Shown here in pieces: positions 11,586 to 23,999 of a stretch of 64,000 nt of DNA. The DNA comes from Talpa occidentalis (lineage: Eukaryota; Chordata; Mammalia; Eulipotyphla; Talpidae). Numbering within the stretch: the stretch's first letter is position 1; each line of letters begins with the position of its first letter. The notes under the pieces were generated by a model. It was not told where the DNA came from. It worked only from the letters and a program-made list of their open reading frames with translations, and did no database searches. The position numbers were made by a program, and so were the translations under genes. Where the stretch lies: contig NW_023604861.1 in NCBI RefSeq assembly GCF_014898055.3, forward strand, positions 78,814,292 to 78,878,291, read 5' to 3'.

Positions 11586-11792
11586 AAAAATCCTTATTTG
11601 GGGCCTCCCTTGTGGCTCAGCGGTTGAGTGCTGGCTTGCGAGGCTGCCCGCAGCCTCTGCAGCGCCAGTTCGATCCCCGGCCACCGGGTGAGGGTCCCAC
11701 ATAGGGTGAATTCTCTAACCCTCCCGCGTTTCTGACTGTACCCAGTGCTTGTATAAATAAATAAATCTTTAAAAAAAATTCCTTGTCTGATA
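11586..11792 (+). mobile_element. tRNA-derived SINE with internal deletion
   Basis: Sense copy with an intact head (GGGGCCTCCCTTGTGGCTCAGCGGTTGAG, B-box GTTCGATCCCCGG) and tail (GTATAAATAAATAAATCTTT). The body lacks roughly 90 bp: AGGGTCCCACATAGG joins directly to GTGAATTCTCT, skipping the CTCCCCTCAGCAG block. Imperfect flanks AAAATCCTTATTTG and AAAATTCCTTGTCTG are consistent with a target-site duplication, so the deletion may predate or follow insertion. Confidence 0.9.
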
Positions 11793-13189
11793 ATTCCAAC
11801 ATATGAGTCATCTCATGGTCTCCATTGCTTGCCCCCTCCCCTGAATTGTGCTATAAGTCAAATACTATTTCCTTGACCACATTTTCCTTCTTTACATGTT
11901 AAAAAATGTTTAATTATATGCTTGATACAGTGAAAGATATGTTGTGGGAAATCTAAGTTATATCACCTTCCTTCAAAGGATATTTATTATGTTCTGTCTG
12001 ACAACTAAATTATTGGTCGAGCCTTTATATTTGATTTTATCATTTAATTATTTGTTGTTTGTTTTAACCTGTTCCTGGAATAATTCCTAGACTAGCACTA
12101 TTCTAAGACATAGTTCTTATTCTTTTATAAACCAGGGTTTTCCTGTATTCTCACCCAAAACATTTCTTTCTTTCTGTGGGTCAGAACTCCAACATCTTCC
12201 TAAAATGTATGGCCTCTGTTATTACTATTAAGTTTTTATCTCTGAGGCAGCCTGTCTATGCCACATCTCATGGATTTGCGAGCTTTCGCTGCACAGCCCC
12301 AACCCTCAGCCAGCAATTTTTTATGAATTCACATACAGACTTTGGAAGCCACCTCTGCATAGTTCCCTCTTATCCAGTACTGCATCTAGAACATTCCAGT
12401 ACTTCAGGAACCTAGAACTATGATCTCTGCTTCCTCAGCTCAGCAAGACCGTTGTTCTGTCTGGTTTCTCTTCCTTGTGTTGCAGTAAAAAAAAATCCTG
12501 CCAGGCAGAAAAATGCGGCTATTATCCAATACTTAAAAATAGTTACCTAATATATTTATCCAGTTTTTAGTTGTTTTCAGTGAGAGGGCAAGTTTTATAC
12601 CAGTTACTCTGTAATGGTTAAAAACAAAGGCAATGTGTTCTTTAAAAACATTATTCATGTTATCGTCTGCATATCCTGACTAGAACAATGCCCCTCGTCC
12701 AGTCTGTGTGAAAGAGGTAGAGACGAGTCAATATCTTGGGAGAAGATGGCAGAGTGGAAAGAAGAGAAGAATCCATGTTTTTAACTGAATTTACCAACCC
12801 AATACATCTCACTTCCAAACTTCTTGTTACAGAAGGTTGTAAATGTCATCTTTCTTAAGCCATTTTTGATTGGATTTTCAGTTATTTGAGGCTACTGACA
12901 CTTAGAGTAACTGATACAAGCATCATGTGTGCGTCTTCTTTTTTCAATCTTAGACTGTTCTGTCTCCTTTACACATTAGTCACATGATATCATATGAATT
13001 CAAATCCTCTCAAATTTCTTACCTAATTATGATAGTGTGCTATAAACTAAGGAATGTGATTAACTTAAACTGTGGGGGTGGGAGAGGATGGAGAGAGGGA
13101 GGGGGCAGAGAAAGTTATTATTAAGGTTGCTGATTACAGCAAATTCACCCAGACAATGGAATCATACAATGTTTGACTAGGAAGGCAGC
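11793..13189. other. unique sequence, no gene seen
   Basis: Holds a purine-rich tract at 13073-13110 (GGGGGTGGGAGAGGATGG). No repeat family or exon recognised. Confidence 0.4.
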
Positions 13190-13204
13190 AGACTGAAAGA
13201 TGAT

Positions 13205-13370
13205 CTGGTTCAAGGTTCTCAATCTGGGATCCGTTGAATTCCAAGGATGGCTTGGGATGAAAGTACACATCTGTATGTGTCCTTTTCAGAGACGATCCAA
13301 AGCTTTAAGGGGGTTTATAAGGTTCTATGACCCCTATCCTCAAAAGTTAGGAGTCACTGATCTATACTAA
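13205..13370 (+). repeat. ancient interspersed repeat, family uncertain
   Basis: GGTTCTCAATCTGGGATCC ... GGGGGTTTATAAGGTTCTATGACCCC ... AGGAGTCACTGAT has the look of a small mammalian DNA-transposon-derived repeat that starts and ends with 'ttctcaa' and 'gaaccactg'-type ends. Too diverged to name. Confidence 0.35.
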
Positions 13371-13514
13371 CCTTTTCTGTTCCTCTGTTATTATCCAAAT
13401 TAACTTTAACTTTGGGAAAGACTTTGCTAGAAGTGAGACTTTAATCAAGGATGCCTAACTCTTTCTAAGGTGTAATCAAACCAATCTCACAGACTTGTCT
13501 TCCCTGCTTATATG

Positions 13515-13650
13515 AGGGTGGTAGATGAATATGGGCTCTCACGTCAGCCTAGTTCTAACAGCATCCCCTTAACCTGGCACAATGTATTAATATTTGTTTC
13601 TTTAAGCCTGGGTTTCCAAATCTATAAAATAAAGCTAAAAATAATATTCC
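13515..13650 (+). repeat. MIR SINE fragment
   Basis: GGGCTCTCACGTCAGCCTAG, then TTTCTTTAAGCCTGGGTTTCCAAATCTATAAAATAAAGCTAAAAATAAT follow the sense MIR order (ctcagtttcctcatctgtaaaatggggataataat). Confidence 0.7.
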
Positions 13651-14995
13651 ATCAGAGTTCTTTGTTTCAAGTAGTATAAAATAACTTTGGCTGATTTAGG
13701 CAGTAGGGAATTTATTGCACAACGATGAGGGAGTTTAAGGATAAGCCTACTAATGTTGCTCAATTTCAGGAATAGCATTCATATTATATTTTATGTTTAT
13801 AAAAGCATCAGGAAGTCTGGAAGAACCAGACTTAAAATGACAGAGGGTGTCTAGACAATAGCCAGAACCACAGCCAAAATAATGCCACAAATCTAGTTGG
13901 GCAGGGCACAAATCACTGGAGTTGCTAACACTGAGTAATGGGGTTTATCAACCACTGCTAATGGGGTTTATCTTAACCACTGGATGCCACAATCAGCACC
14001 ACAACACAATCCCTGCAGACCCTAGAAATAATGCTAAAGTCACCTATGCTGCCATTACCTGAGAAATCAATTCCCTGTTCTCCTGCTTTTTGGAGCTCTA
14101 GCTATCCATTTTAAGTCTGAGGCAGGGAACTCTGTTTAACTAAGTGTTGGTTATGAGTCCACACCCTAGCTGCAAGGGAGTCTGGGGACAAGTATATGAA
14201 GTTTTCTTGGCTTCTATACTGGGAACTTTCATCAAAATTCATATTATAGGATTAGGAGAGTCATGTTATTCAGAGGTCTGGACCTCAGGGGGTGACCTTC
14301 CCAATCCAAAGTGTCCATGCCTTGGATTCAAGACAAATGGAAAGACTTAGAAAGAAATGTTCTTACTCTTTTTGGAATTAACTCCTATAGCTTGTATCTG
14401 TTTGATAGTCATGCTGATAGCTTATTTTGTTTAAAATTTATAGTGAAGATTTAAAATTTAAATTTTAAGGGAATTTTTATTTTTTATTTTGGCAGCTCCC
14501 TTTGAACACTTCACATTTTTCTTCTCCCTCCCACGCACACTCAGGCACACAAACCATGTAAAGTGATAGGCTGCAAAAGCAATGCAACCCAGGGTATTCC
14601 CTTTGGTCTCATTTGTGCTTTGCTGACATCTAATGCATAGTAGAGATATTAGCTAAATGACCAGTTAAAATGTCAAAAAATAATAACTCTAGAACATGAT
14701 TACCAAGGTTTATAAATTTAACTGTAAATGTGAGAACTCCTCCTTACAGTGGGCAAGCGTTGCTTATCTATTTATCACTCCTTTTTTGTTTGGAAATAGA
14801 CTCCTCCCTCTCTTATTGACTCTGGTATTGCTGTAAACCAATCTACCTCTCTTCCCTTTATAGGGGTGAGCATGTGATTCATGCTGACTATTCAGATAAC
14901 TTTCTCCACCCTAATCCCTATAGTCTAGAACTAGATTCATAAACCAGGGCTGGCCAACCTGAACCCTGTTTTGGAGTTAGTTATGATATTGGGAG
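13651..14995. other. unique sequence, possible old repeat at its start
   Basis: 13660-13760 (TTGGCTGATTTAGGCAGTAGGGAATTTATTG) resembles an old interspersed repeat also suggested at 24.2 kb. The remainder shows nothing I recognise. Confidence 0.35.
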
Positions 14996-15283
14996 AAAGT
15001 TTCTCTTGAGGGGGCCTCCCCGGTGGTGAAGCGGGTTGAGCTCTGTGTAATGAAGCTGTCCGCAGCCTCTGCAGCACCGGTTTGATTCCCAGCCGGCCAG
15101 GGAGCAACCCACATGGCGCGGTAGACCTCTCCTACCTCGCCCACTGCTCCCCTCAGCAGTGTCTTCGGTCCATCTGCATGCTCTGTCTCTGGTGAATTCT
15201 CTCACCCTCCTCCCGTACCTCTGGCCTGTACCTCAGTTCTTGTATAAATAAATAAATCTTTTAAAAAAAAAGTTTCTCTTGAG
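14996..15283 (+). mobile_element. tRNA-derived SINE with target-site duplication
   Basis: Full-length sense copy (GGGGCCTCCCCGGTGG to AATAAATCTTTTAAAAAAAA). Flanked by AAAGTTTCTCTTGAG at 14996-15010 and AAAGTTTCTCTTGAG at 15269-15283. The head carries a disturbed B-box (GGTTTGATTCCC). Confidence 0.95.
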
Positions 15284-16592
15284 TTCACAAGCCTTTAGGG
15301 CCATGCAGTCTTATAGCTAGGACCCTCTATTGGATCCACCTCATGGACAAAGTCTGCCTGAAAATGAAGTCAAGCAAAGGCAAGATGAGCTCAATATACC
15401 TCTAAGTTACTTGAGTAATAAATTTTCCTCAGGACTTTAGCTAGTTTGAGTTGGTTTTTAATACTGACAATTGATAGAGTTCTATATTTACCCATGCTGC
15501 AAAAAAGTTTCAGACTTCTATGTGATATGACTTGAACTTTTAGTATGACTTGGGAAAACATTTAATGACAAAAATTACCATAATTCAGTAGTTTTTAAAT
15601 TAATGTTGAATGCTCTAATCATTCAAGTGATATATTTGACGTTCTTTCTATAGACATTATTTTAAAATAACAATCTATGTGTGAGACACGTTATTTATTC
15701 AGACTCTAGAGAATGTATACACAAGTGGATAAATGGGCCCTTAGCAATCATTGTACTGCTACCACCAACCACCCCCTACCTCTTACCCCTGCCCCATATC
15801 CATGGTTGAAAATACTGTTTTCTTAGACTTCCAATACAATGCTAAGGAAAAGTATCACCATATTTTAAAGAGCTAGAAACTCTTCAGCCACTTTTGCAGA
15901 AAAAAAAAAAAAAAAGCCATCAATTGCTTTCTGATAAGTTTTTGTACCCAGGGTTTGGTGTGAAGGCCTCAAAGACACACAGCCACCATTTACAAAGACA
16001 TGTTTATAAGGATTCACCTGTGAGCCACAAGAGTTCATGAGCTTGCCTGGAAGCCCAGGAGAGTGAGCAGCCACTGAGAAGTGACTGATGTTCATGGAGA
16101 ACTGGGTGCTCAGCAGGGCAGTGGCAAGCCCATCATCCTCCCAAGACAAAAACTGCCCATACATTTGAATGTAGTGCCAGGATCCATTAATGGTATATTT
16201 TATACTCTATCAGAAAATTCCACCAAGCTCCCATTTCTATTAAAAACTATGCAGGGGAAAAAAAATGGTGAAACCCCAACAATAAAAGCCACCACTTACT
16301 AGGAACACCAAACCAGCCCTTCAAAAAGCTGACTCTGACTCAGATTGGATGGTATAAAACTCACTAGCTGTTCAATTTCCTTTTTGACCTGTTTTTAAAG
16401 TTAAAACAGTTTTCAAAGCTATTTATATAGCTGAAGATCTCTATAAAAATTCCTACACATTTTCAATATAACAAAGAACAGACTGCTGGACTATGTTGGG
16501 GTCAAGAGGGACTACGAGTAAGGGGAGGAAAGTCCATTATACCCTACTTCAATTTAGCCGCGAGAAAAAAGAGTGCCACCAAACTGAAAAAA
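15284..16592. other. unique sequence, no gene seen
   Basis: Contains an A run (15900-15915). A 99-codon minus frame at 15865-16164 crosses this A run and has no family resemblance. The stretch 16020-16200 is less AT-rich but shows no paired splice sites. Confidence 0.4.
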
Positions 16593-16881
16593 TCATGGAC
16601 TTGGGCCTCCCTCGTGGCACAGGCGGTTGAGCGCAGCACTGTGAAGCTGTCTGCAGCCTCTGCAGTGCCAGTTCCATCTCTACAGGCCGTGGAGCAACCC
16701 ACATGGTGCGGCAGACCTCTCCTGTCTCGCCCGCTGCTCCCCTCAGCAGCGTATTTCCTCAGTCTGCCTGTTCTGTTCCCCACTCTGTCTCTGGTGAATC
16801 CTCTCACCCTCTTGCATATCTGGCCTGTATCCCAGTTTTTGTATAAATAAATAAATCTTAAAAAAAAAAAAGTCATGGACT
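16593..16881 (+). mobile_element. tRNA-derived SINE with target-site duplication
   Basis: Full-length sense copy with the CTGTGAAGCTGTCTGCAGCC head and GCAACCCACATGGTGCGGCAG body, flanked by TCATGGACT (16593-16601 and 16873-16881). Both long open frames here are SINE read-through. Confidence 0.95.
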
Positions 16882-17099
16882 CTTCAAGAAAAATGTTAGC
16901 ATAAAAGGAAGGGACAATAAATATAGGCCCAAGCTCTATAGCAACTTGATGCAATGCCACTTGGACCTTTGGTATCTGCGTGGGCTAGTAGAACAAAGAC
17001 AGGAGAGGGTTCCTTTCACAGAGCTGGGCCATGCCTCTCTTCCACCTCCTGGCAGCGCAGCATGGCAATCTCTGACTCCAGGCACAGTTCCTGTCGTGG
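16882..17099. other. unique sequence, no gene seen
   Basis: Moderate GC content with one CpG pair (GCAGCGCAGC). No exon evidence. Confidence 0.4.
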
Positions 17100-18130
17100 G
17101 ATCAAATGTTAGGATTTTAAAAACTAAAGTTTGATGTGGATGAACAACTGCCTATAAAACGCATTAAGCTCTTTCCCTGTAATGTATTTAATTTCACACT
17201 GACTGCCGGTATTGCCCTGAATGGATTATGGCAGGGACTGCCATTGTCCCACTAAACCACCCGAGTTAAATAATACCTTGGTGTCTAGGACTGCTCCAGA
17301 ACCATTTCATATGGGCTAATACATGAAATGAATACCCTAGCTTTTCTGCAAGTGATTTGGTTTGGTTAAAAATAAGGACACATTGAATTGGTTTATCGCG
17401 CGAGATCATTTACTGGCACTATTTGGATTGTACTTCTGCCTACAGTAACATTTGCACCTGCATTTCGCCATTCATGGCAGCGGGGCATAATGACACACTT
17501 AGTGCTCGAAGGCATTTGGTGCTCAGAGTCTATTTACTTAACAGGCCCGGAATACTACTCCACTCCAGGGTCAGCCACTTCAGTTTGGCTCTGTGTTTGG
17601 ATAACGATACCACTTTCTTGTCCAAGGAGGGGAAATGCTATAGATAAGCGCCAACATCGCCTGCCCCGCTCCAAGATGACTTGATTCTTGATTCTTTTTC
17701 AAGAGCACTTTTAACCTTTAAGCACATTTCCAAAGTTATCTCCTCACGTAGGCAGGATAATCACCTTGTTTCAGGAAGCTCTTCTCAGGCCATAGACACT
17801 GGAATCATTTGAGTCGCAGCCAGACAGGGCCAGGAGGAGGCTTTACAATGAAGCAGTTTCTCTCTGTCCCTTCAGCTGCACCTGTAACATAAACAATCAT
17901 GCAGGGGAAGCACTTTGAAAGCCACTTAGCTGGGCCACTGCTGCCAGGGGTTTTGCTTCACTATCCGCATTGGTTTGTGGCTCGCCTGGCGCTGGGAGGC
18001 ACACAGGCATTCTGGCACATGCTTGAGGACCTGACCAAGCTCACCTAGGGGCTAATTATACAATTGTAGATGCTTATTTTAAAAGTGGTTTCAAGTGCAA
18101 GAGAGTGGAGAGGGTTCTTTTCTTTCCTCT
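17100..18130. promoter_or_regulatory. candidate conserved noncoding element, part 1
   Basis: About 1 kb without any repeat I recognise, retaining CpGs unusual for this window (GGTTTATCGCGCGAGATC, ATTTCGCCATTC, GATAACGATACC, GATAAGCGCC, TATCCGCATTGG, GGCTCGCCTGGCGCTGG). Words compatible with transcription-factor sites include AACAATCATG (SOX-like), CACCTGTAACATAAACAATC (E-box and forkhead-like), GGGCTAATTATACAATTG (homeodomain-like) and AAAGTTATCTCC (GATA-like). The three-frame stops and lack of splice pairs argue against an exon. Regulatory function is an inference from repeat absence and CpG retention only. Confidence 0.35.
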
Positions 18131-18229
18131 GTATTGTGGTCTTTTTTTTTTTTTTAAGTTAGGAAAGTATTAAAGCTTTGCTCATCTTTTTTTTTTTTTT
18201 TTCCTCTTCCCTTGCTTTTGAGTCTGAAA

Positions 18230-19045
18230 AGAATGCTGGAAGTCATCGGAGGCCTGGATGGAATAGAGAGTGTTAATTCTTCCATATCTAAGCCTCTTTG
18301 TCGAAATTCCCTTTGTCTCCTGCCCCAAGTCATTAAACACTAATCCCATCGCTCTCCCTAATCCGACGCACTGGAGCTGGAGTTCAGTTTCCGAAACTGT
18401 CTTTGTGGCTCTCCTAATAGACAGCTCCTCTGGATTGCAGTTGGTTCAGACGCATTTAGAGCATAGCATTTCAGCTCCTTAATGAAGTGCCCTTAATGAA
18501 TCTTTTCCTCCTTCATGCAGTGAAGCACGGGCTTCAATTGGTTTAGTGTTAAGTAGGGGAAGATGCCGAGTCATCTCAGAGGCCCTTGCAAAATATGACT
18601 GTCAAAGGCAAAAACCTAGGAAACAGGCCATTGAAGCCTCCAGCCACTGAAGTGCTCATTTAATTACTAAGGATTTACAAAAGAAAATCTGCCCTTTGTA
18701 GCTAACAAAGGACAAGGAACTAAGAAGAGATAGTAAAGGGTTTTCCCAACAAATGATAAAAGAGGAAACATGGTTGAGTAAAGCCATCAGGGCTTGTGGA
18801 GGGAGCCTTTCACATTTGCTGCACAGGCTGACCTTTCCAAATATTAGTTATGCCCAGAGATATTGAAATCGGCTTCTCGGGTCTGCCAAGTGATGGAGGC
18901 CATAGTGAGTGTGATAAATTCTTCACAGACAAAAAGCCATTACAATGACAATTCACTCTGCAAAGTATTTGCTCAGGACACATTGGTAATCCTGGGGGAC
19001 TTTGAAAAACAACATGGGGAAAAAAAAAACAATAGAAAAAAATGT
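18230..19045. promoter_or_regulatory. candidate conserved noncoding element, part 2
   Basis: A second repeat-free block after two T runs. It holds ATTAAACACTAATCCCATCGC, CTAATCCGACGCACTGG (an OTX/PITX-type TAATCC word), CCTTAATGAAGTGCCCTTAATGAATC (two TTAATGAA boxes 12 bp apart), TTCAATTGG and CATTTAATTACTAAGG (homeodomain-type TAATTA). The density of such words resembles developmental enhancers, but without an alignment it remains a candidate. The 70-codon frame at 18270-18482 is probably chance. Confidence 0.35.
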
Positions 19046-19319
19046 CTCTAAGCAGCTTTGTTTGCCTTTTTTTTTTCTATTTTAGTAAATTGTTTACAGT
19101 CTCAACAGTTAAAGTTAACTTGGATCCGATATCCCTCCAACACAACAGATTTCAATGAAAATGCTAAGTGGCACTTGATCACTTTATATTTTCAAAATAT
19201 ATTGACCCATTTCATGGAAAGCTCAGCACTGTTTCTCCTTCAGTGGGAATATTCATTACACCCCATATATCTATTATGTCATATAATCCATTATATGATG
19301 GAATTAGTTGTATGACAAA

Positions 19320-19440
19320 ATTATAGGAGATTGCGATTTATAAACATACATTTTAAAATATTACAATACCTCTGAACCTATACCTCTGAATAATATAAGC
19401 ATTGTCTACCAACATTACCTCAATAAAAAGTAGTATAATT
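19320..19440 (+). repeat. L1 3' end fragment
   Basis: TACCTCTGAATAATATAAGC, then CTACCAACATTACCTCAATAAAAAG matches the type of L1 3' end that reads 'ctgtaaaccaatgttacctcaataaaa'. A better copy of the same end is at 57.3 kb. Confidence 0.5.
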
Positions 19441-20425
19441 TCTAAAAATCAAGTTAAAATTTTAAAATTTGACAATATTAAGAAATAAGAAAATTTCCTT
19501 AAAAAATAAAAAGAAAAACAAGTTAATGGGAGCAAAGGAGTGCCATCCTCGTGGTCATAAGTTATTTGGTACTAAAAGCACAGGAAAACAGTCAACAACA
19601 ACGACAGTCACAATGATGGAATTCTTTGGTCACAGTGTATGTGTGCCAGTGAAGTCACATCAACTGACCCATAAATCACCTACAGGTAGTAGGCAGAAAG
19701 TAAACAAGTCTTATCAGATTGATGTGTTAACTGATTAATTGAACCAAATGATCTCATCCTGCAGAGTAGGCCTGGAAAGACTTCAACTTTTTAGAAAATG
19801 TATAAATGTTACCTAGACCCATGGTGAAATCAGTTAGTGGATTAGACAAAATTAAGTTCACAGGACACAAAAGGCTTAGTTTTCTGATTTGGCAACCCAG
19901 GATGGCCATGTAAAGATGCTGTCAGTATCTGACAGCAAAGTCTGGGGCTTCTGAAATCCCAAGTTTTCCTCTTAATGCCAAGACTCCAACTCTCTTCATT
20001 GTACATGGCAGGTGACATCTTGGCTTTATCTTCATCGAGCATTTGAATAAAATTTTGTTTCCTTGTATTCTTACCAAACCCATAGTTTTCTTTACTGGAA
20101 CAAAAACAAAACAAAACAAACTTTCAACTCCCTAATGAAAACAAATCAGATACATTTACTAGTTGGATAAATCAGAACACAGTGATTCATCTCAGAATGA
20201 AACCACAAAGTTCTCCTCGCGGATAAAAACAACTGCATTTAGCATTTGGGCTGCATTTCAAATTCCAGTGCACGTCTACTGTTGGCAGTAAAAGTTCCAC
20301 TTGGACATTGTTAAAATGTGCTCATGTGTTCGGTGCTTCTACTTTCATCTTAACTGACTTGCCAAATCTTTTTCTTTGGGGACTCAAAGCTCTTACACGC
20401 ACTGAGGAAAAATTTCCTGTGTCGC

Positions 20426-20460
<35 letters not shown>

Positions 20461-21882
20461 CTAAATAGCATCAATTGAATTTATGGGAGATACTGAGGCA
20501 ATATGAGGCCAGAAGCCTGACCAGCTGAGTGCCAGCTGTCCTCGGGAGCTCCAGGCCTTGAGACTCAGGATTCCCTGAAGCTGGGCTGCCCATGGTGCAT
20601 TAGATGATGATGGCCACATCCTAGCAGAACTCTTTATTTAATCCTTCTCTTCCTTTCCAGACCCTAACTTTTTTTTTCATTCTCATTTTGCATGAGCAAG
20701 CTGCATGAATCTAGTTTCAAATGAAAACGTTAAAAAAAAAAATTGAAAGCAGGGTGGTGTGTTGGAAAGATCTCCAGAAGGCTCTACACTGAGGAGTTTT
20801 TACATCCTTCTGAACTTCATTCTCTTGGCTACAAATTGGGGGGGGAAGGGTAGTGGTGGATTAGATTACAGCTCTTTTTCTAGGGAGAGTAGGTATTGGT
20901 AATACTTTTTTGGACTCAAGATTTTCTTTTTAAGAAAGGATGTTTCACTGAGCTTTTGAGTTAATAAGTGTTGGAAATGGTATGTTTTTCCTGGTGTTGG
21001 TTGATATTCGTTTCCAGCGACCTACACCAGCCATCCATAGCTCACATTTACCAGCGATACAGTGATACAATTGAGAAAAGGAAAGCTAGTAGAAGAATCT
21101 CATCACTTTTCTAGGAATAAGTAGCTCACACCTTGATCTTAACTCCTTCAGAAAGTTAAACAATAAAACAATGTTCTATGGCTTCCATCATTTCACAGAC
21201 ACTAAGAGGCCAGGTGTCGTGTAACTTACAGTCCCCTCCATATTCCTAATGCGTGAGCTTAGTACTGGACTTACGTTTCTGTGGCCAAAAAATGCATGGA
21301 TGAATCTATTAGGTTGTAGATGTCTGTAACTCGATCTAAAAAGAAGCTTAAGTTGTACATGAGAACAATCTGAGAAATACTTTTCCCATGTCAACTGTGA
21401 GGAAATGGACCGCTCTGCTGTGTTTTTCCTTTGAAACACAGGCAGTTTACAAAATGGGGAAGTCAAATAGCTGGCATTACTTAAGAAATGCACACACTCG
21501 TTATAAACCAAAACTATGTGAATTGAAACAGGGATGAAATTTTTTTCCACACCTATCAGAAGGGAAAAGAGTTGTAAGGGAGGATAATGACATTTGGTGA
21601 GTTCCCTGTGATGTCACGTGAGCCCTCAGAATATAAATGGGCCCTAGATTCTAGAAAGTGATCTGGTTGTATTTATGCCTCCTGACCAAGAAATTCCATG
21701 GGTCTCCCAAAGAAATTCTCAACCAGACCTGGAAGGGGCACATACCATTTGGCGCTGTGTTACTTGCAGTGGTGGTGAGTCTAGAAGATGAGGTGGTAAT
21801 CCATGCAACAGATCTAATTGACAAGTCAGACATATAAACAGTATAGATAGGTTATGAAAACTGTCTGTTGAGTGAAAATGTT
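19441..21882. other. mostly unique sequence
   Basis: Repeat-poor. It contains CpG-bearing stretches at 20210-20290 (TCCTCGCGGATAAAAAC, GCACGTCTACTG) and 20990-21070, which may be conserved noncoding DNA. A 120-codon minus frame (21188-21550) has no resemblance to a family I know, no obvious splice junctions and ordinary composition. A MIR-like remnant may lie at 20790-20880 (CTTCATTCTCTTGGCTACAAATTGG). Confidence 0.4.
20431..20458. repeat. A28 homopolymer
   Basis: Uninterrupted run of 28 A. No retroelement body precedes it on either side, so it is a simple microsatellite rather than a tail I can assign. Confidence 0.95.
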
Positions 21883-22182
21883 AAGAAATGAGGAGAGGGC
21901 CTCTCTGGTGGCGCAAGGGGTTAAGCACCACACTATGAAGCAGTCCACAGCCTCCACAGCACAAGTTCGATCCCCGGCCAGCCAGGGAGAAACCACATGG
22001 CACAGCAGACCTCTCCTGTCTCGCCCACTGCTCCCCTCAGCAGTGTATTTCAGTCAGCCTGCCTGTTCTGCTCTCCACTCTGTCTCTGGTGAATTCTCTC
22101 ACCCCCCACATCTCTGGCCTGTACCCCAGCTCTTATAGGCATACATAAATAAATCTTTGAAAGAAAAAAGAAATGAAGAGAG
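21883..22182 (+). mobile_element. tRNA-derived SINE with target-site duplication
   Basis: Full-length sense copy with a clean B-box (AGTTCGATCCCCGG). Flanked by AAGAAATGAGGAGAG (21883-21897) and AAGAAATGAAGAGAG (22168-22182). Confidence 0.96.
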
Positions 22183-22454
22183 GTCTATAGCATAATTTTA
22201 TATAAGTAAATTAAGAACATAACAGACCACTGCTGTAAAAATATGTGCAGATCCAAGTGATATCAAACATCTTAGAATGTAGATCTACTATAGGACAGAA
22301 AGATTTGAGAGTAGGAGGATTGAAGGACAAGAATAACCCCTTTCCCATCACCTAGATTTAACAGTTGTTTGCATTTCACTGCATCTTTTTCCCTGGGGTA
22401 TTTTAAAATAAATTTTATTCATGAAATGTATTACCTATAAGCTTCCACATGAAT

Positions 22455-22612
22455 CTCTAAAACTAAGTGGTAATGGATGTTAACAAGACTTACTGTGGTG
22501 ATCATTTTACATAATATACAAATTCAGATCCTTATTCTGTATACCTAATACTAATATGATGTTATATATCAATTACAGCTCAATAAAAATTTTAAAATGA
22601 AAAATGAGGATA
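22455..22612 (+). mobile_element. L1 3' UTR end
   Basis: GATGTTAACAAGACTTACTGTGGTGATCATTT, then CTAATATGATGTTATATATCAATTACAGCTCAATAAAAATTTT is the classical L1MA/L1MB-type 3' end in sense orientation, heavily 5'-truncated. Confidence 0.8.
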
Positions 22613-23655
22613 CTCTCTTAAGTAAAGCTAACAATAGTTTATGTTATAGGAAAATGATTATTTGTAACTACAGTTAGTCTCTCTGATTCTTTGGTGAACA
22701 TAATTTTTTTTTAATTCAATTTATGATTCTATATTTATTACGAAGCAGGGAGTCAAAAACTCTAGCTATCAGGCTAGGCTATGAGTATACTTACAATGTA
22801 TCCATTAAATCTATGGCACCCCCTTTTCTCCTTTGTGAAATAAAGGTATTGAGCTAAGTTATACTATACATACACATCCTACATGCCATTACATTTCTTT
22901 CGGGGCAAAAAGAGGAACAAGTGAATTTCCAAAACTAAAGAAATTTCAGGGTGGGAATAATACCAGTAAGCGAGCATTGAGTCACTGGAATGAGGAAAAT
23001 TTGAAATGTGGGAATTTGAGACGAGATATTGAGAATTTTCTAATTTGGCTTCTAGGTAAGCTCACCTGTGACCTTTAGGTTTACTAGCACAAGCTGTTGA
23101 AAAACCTTCATGTCCCAGGCATGAGTTTCTCTATTTGAATTTTTTCCAAATCTTTGCATAGTCTTTTTTACTGTTTCACTCTTGCAATTTTTTTTTTTTT
23201 TTTTTTTTTTCCTGTAGCAGGGCAGTCTGGGCAGACTTCTGCCAAGAACATATCCAAGGAGCCTTCTAACATTCAGTGTAATAAAAGGAAGGGCTGGGCC
23301 TAGGCCCCTCTCCCTGCATTTGCATCACAAAGCCAAGCATTCTGCACAGCTCTTCTCTGTAAGAGACTCCCTCCGAAAAGGTCACATTCAGATCCTGTTG
23401 GGGCACAACTGACTGGGGGCCAGTTCTCATGCACCCTCAGGCAGGGCACTAATCTCAACTGCTCAGTTTCCTACCCCCAAACTAAAATTACCTCCTCTCT
23501 CTGCAGGGAACAGGGCAAGAATTCATCATGTCAGCATTTATTCATGTGCTTGATTCTTTGTGTAACAAAGAGGAGTTGTACAGGATTAACTTGTGCTAGA
23601 CACACATCACCTCTGTAGACAGGGCAGCATCCCTCATGTCAGGATCTAACCTGGC
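22613..23655. other. unique sequence with T23 run
   Basis: T run at 23188-23210. A consensus-like splice acceptor (CCTCCTCTCTCTGCAG before GGAACAGGGC, near 23508) is not followed by a convincing open exon and donor. Confidence 0.4.
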
Positions 23656-23659
23656 TCCC

Positions 23660-23815
23660 TGTTTGTGAAGAACACCAATGAGAAGTCTGGAAAACTGGAT
23701 TTTTATTTAATCTTTGCTCTGAACTACTGTCTGCACAAGCCCCTAAACTTCTCAGATACTCAGTTTCTTCATTGGTAAATGGTTATTTTTCAGATACCTG
23801 TAAGATACAAAATTT
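23660..23815 (+). repeat. MIR SINE fragment
   Basis: CTGGATTTTTATTTAATC ... CAAGCCCCTAAACTTCTCAGATACTCAGTTTCTTCATTGGTAAATGG follows the sense MIR order (cacttaacctctctgagcctcagtttcctcatctgtaaaatgg). Confidence 0.7.
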
Positions 23816-23999
23816 AATGCTCCCAAGTGCAATTTTTTTTTCCTTTTCTGGGAAAAATAGCATTCCACACGGTTTTTAAAAAGTTGTTTAAAAAAACAAT
23901 ATGAATACCCTTTCACCCACCCCATTTTGTGCCCTAAAAGGAACTTCTTCCATAGTCCTTTCTTTGTATTCCAAACATAGACTATCAAATTAACAATAC

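Noticed and set aside
11601..11680. tRNA-like sequence considered as a real tRNA gene
   Set aside because: It has A- and B-box-like words but no complete cloverleaf, and it is followed by the SINE body and A tail.
20431..20458. A28 run considered as the tail of a processed pseudogene
   Set aside because: The upstream sequence shows no gene-like or retroelement body and no flanking duplication was found.
21188..21550. 120-codon minus-strand open frame in unique sequence
   Set aside because: No resemblance to a family, no flanking splice pair or promoter, ordinary AT-rich composition, and a length expected by chance in 64 kb.
23500..23700. Splice-acceptor-like CTCTCTCTGCAG suggesting an exon
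   Set aside because: No open frame with a matching donor follows, so an exon is not supported.
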